Assembly: GCF_021018895.1 (NCBI RefSeq) | Contig: NC_079374.1 | Location: 9,835,712 to 9,899,711 of the forward strand | Source: Seriola aureovittata | Taxonomy: Eukaryota; Chordata; Actinopteri; Carangiformes; Carangidae | Reading direction: 5' to 3' | Length of the DNA: 64,000 nt | Shown here: piece after piece, positions 62,861-64,000 of the stretch | How positions within the stretch are numbered: position 1 is the first letter of the stretch | Layout: every line of letters begins with the position of its first letter | Notes under the pieces: model-generated | Told to the model about the DNA's origin: nothing | The model's database searches: none | The model's input: the letters and a program-made list of their open reading frames with translations, nothing else | Translations under genes and position numbers: made by a program

Positions 62861-63520
62861 TGATACGATGCCATTAATATGAAAGCTACTGGTATTTCGA
62901 TTTATTCGACAGTTTAATTTTGAACATGACGGATGTTTACGTTTTTGTCCCTGCAGGGTAACTTGCAGAGGATCCCTGCCAGTTGGATGGGGGAGGGGCT
63001 GTTGCTATGCAAAACATTACAGCGTGAAAAACTGTCAACTAGGTTTTAGTCCGAGCTTGGCACCACAGGCTTTTTATACTGCCCCACTTCAGTCACTCGT
63101 GTGGGCACTTGTCAATATATGCATGTGTAAACAGTTAACACGATAAAGGCGCCCAAGTGCATCAACTGGTATGAAGAGTAAACTTCAATTCTGTGTCGCA
63201 CTGAACAAAACAAGTGGCAGATTATCTGCGCACCGTGAGCGAACAGAAACGGAAATAAGCTAGAAACATCAACACCATTGGCTTCATGTTTCAGCCAGTT
63301 CAAATCAGCCTCTTAGAGTGCTATTCACTTATCAATTTATATTAGCATTTCAGCACTTGTGCACTACTAAACATTTGATGTTTTCCTCCCAAAACTCACT
63401 TTTTGTTCACTTGTGATTATGTAACTTCGATATCCAATAGTTACTTAGTCACGTGTAGAAATTTTGACCTTGATTTTCTTCCCTTGTTTCCATGCCATCA
63501 GGAGCAACTGCCTATCTTAG
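62861..63520. other. Space between divergent trim13 and spryd7
   Basis: About 650 bp separate the trim13 5' exon from the spryd7 promoter. No gene was recognised. The two genes point away from each other and may share regulation. Confidence 0.5.
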
Positions 63521-63684
63521 CCACTGTGATTGGATACAGTGGGGTAGCGGGGGCTTATGTAGCTCCGACCTCTGCCGCGGTGTGTCGCTGTTGTTTGAGG
63601 GGAGTCTGACGTTTGAACGGCGAGCGCTCTTTGGTTTGATGGTATGAGTTTGTTTCCGGATGTTTAGCTTAGTATCGGACAAGA
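63521..63684 (+). promoter_or_regulatory. spryd7: spryd7 promoter and 5' UTR with two tiny uORFs
   Basis: An inverted CCAAT box (ATTGG, 63529-63533) is framed by a perfect 7-bp inverted repeat (CCACTGT at 63521, ACAGTGG at 63536). A CHR-like TTTGAA lies at 63612-63617. Two overlapping uORFs precede the start: ATG GTA TGA at 63639, and an ATG at 63644 with a seven-codon frame. No TATA box is visible. Confidence 0.5.
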
Positions 63685-63790
63685 ATGGCTGCGATGTTTA
63701 CGTGTTGTCTAGGCTGCTGCGGAGATGGCGGATCCGGGCATATTCCCCTCAAAGAAATGCCCACGGTTCAGTTAGATACCCACCACATGG
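63685..63790 (+). CDS. spryd7: SPRYD7, first coding exon (gene continues past the window)
   Basis: The exon encodes 35 complete codons plus one base and ends at ATGG|GTAAGT. The peptide begins MAAMFTCCLGCCGDGG, then GHIPLKEMP and VQLDTHHM. This matches the human SPRYD7 (CLLD6) N-terminus I recall, including the CCL-CC cysteine cluster and HIPLKEMP block. The SPRY domain is encoded by later exons beyond 64000. Its molecular function is not well established. The start has a strong context (AAGAATGG). In human SPRYD7 is the next gene beyond TRIM13, on the opposite strand, as here. Confidence 0.93.
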
Positions 63791-64000
63791 GTAAGTGAGT
63801 TTGTCTTTAATTTTCACAACTGATGTACAGATAGTTTATGTCTTCACACGTCGACATGGTTGTGTCTGTGACTTGATGGTTTGCTACTTCCGTTACCATT
63901 AGCTAGCTAGCTAACTGTGCTATTGAATGTTTTGTGGCAGAGTGGTTGCAGACAGTTGTGTCTATTAAACAAACCGTCATTATACCGCCCATGAGGTTAT
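63791..64000 (+). other. spryd7: Start of spryd7 intron 1
   Basis: Begins with a consensus donor GTAAGTGAG; a short AGCT repeat lies near 63900-63914. The window ends within the intron. Confidence 0.85.

Noticed and set aside
1..64000. CRISPR arrays, operons, prophage or endogenous retrovirus genes
   Set aside because: Repeats are simple microsatellites or noncoding interspersed elements. No Cas, reverse transcriptase, gag or integrase frame was seen. The DNA is vertebrate.
1..64000. tRNA genes and tRNA-derived SINE heads
   Set aside because: No box A/box B pair at proper spacing was found by eye; a covariance-model scan would settle this.

Overview
The window is nuclear DNA of a ray-finned fish, most likely a spiny-rayed (percomorph) teleost. 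The genes are split by short GT-AG introns and encode proteins close to human ones. The spaces between them are AT-rich, full of CA/CT/GT microsatellites, and hold several repeat families I recognise as typical of percomorph genomes. No prokaryotic, viral or organellar gene set is present.

The gene order matches, in reverse, the human 13q14 region often deleted in chronic lymphocytic leukaemia. From left to right: a C13orf42-like gene (+, 2102-4625, three coding exons); rnaseh2b (-, 10468-6135, eleven coding exons, 306 aa, complete); about 34 kb with no recognised protein gene but a CpG-rich, promoter-like block near 35-37 kb; a CCAAT/CHR/YY1 promoter at 44.83-44.94 kb that probably starts the dleu2-like host RNA; the mir-15a and mir-16 hairpins (+, 57.01-57.35 kb); trim13 (-, 62049-60853, one coding exon plus a 5' exon, 398 aa); and the first coding exon of spryd7 (+, 63685-63790), which runs off the right edge.

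rnaseh2b encodes the non-catalytic B subunit of RNase H2 (removal of ribonucleotides from DNA). trim13 encodes an ER-anchored RING/B-box E3 ligase. The mir-15/16 pair is the conserved tumour-suppressor microRNA cluster that targets BCL2 and G1 cyclins in mammals. These genes share a neighbourhood rather than a pathway, although the CHR/NF-Y promoter upstream of the microRNAs suggests cell-cycle-linked expression.

The points most worth a second look are: a GC-AG intron in the C13orf42-like gene; a uORF ending 5 nt before its start codon; a substitution in the mature miR-15a arm; an upstream trim13 exon that splices in frame to extend the N-terminus; a 38-codon coding-like segment just downstream of mir-16; a CpG block at 35-37 kb with divergent splice-bounded exon candidates where dleu7 would be expected; and several inverted-repeat (MITE-like) elements, one lying just upstream of the microRNA cluster. 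Exon boundaries were placed by hand from splice consensus and reading frame, and comparisons with human or zebrafish sequences are from memory.
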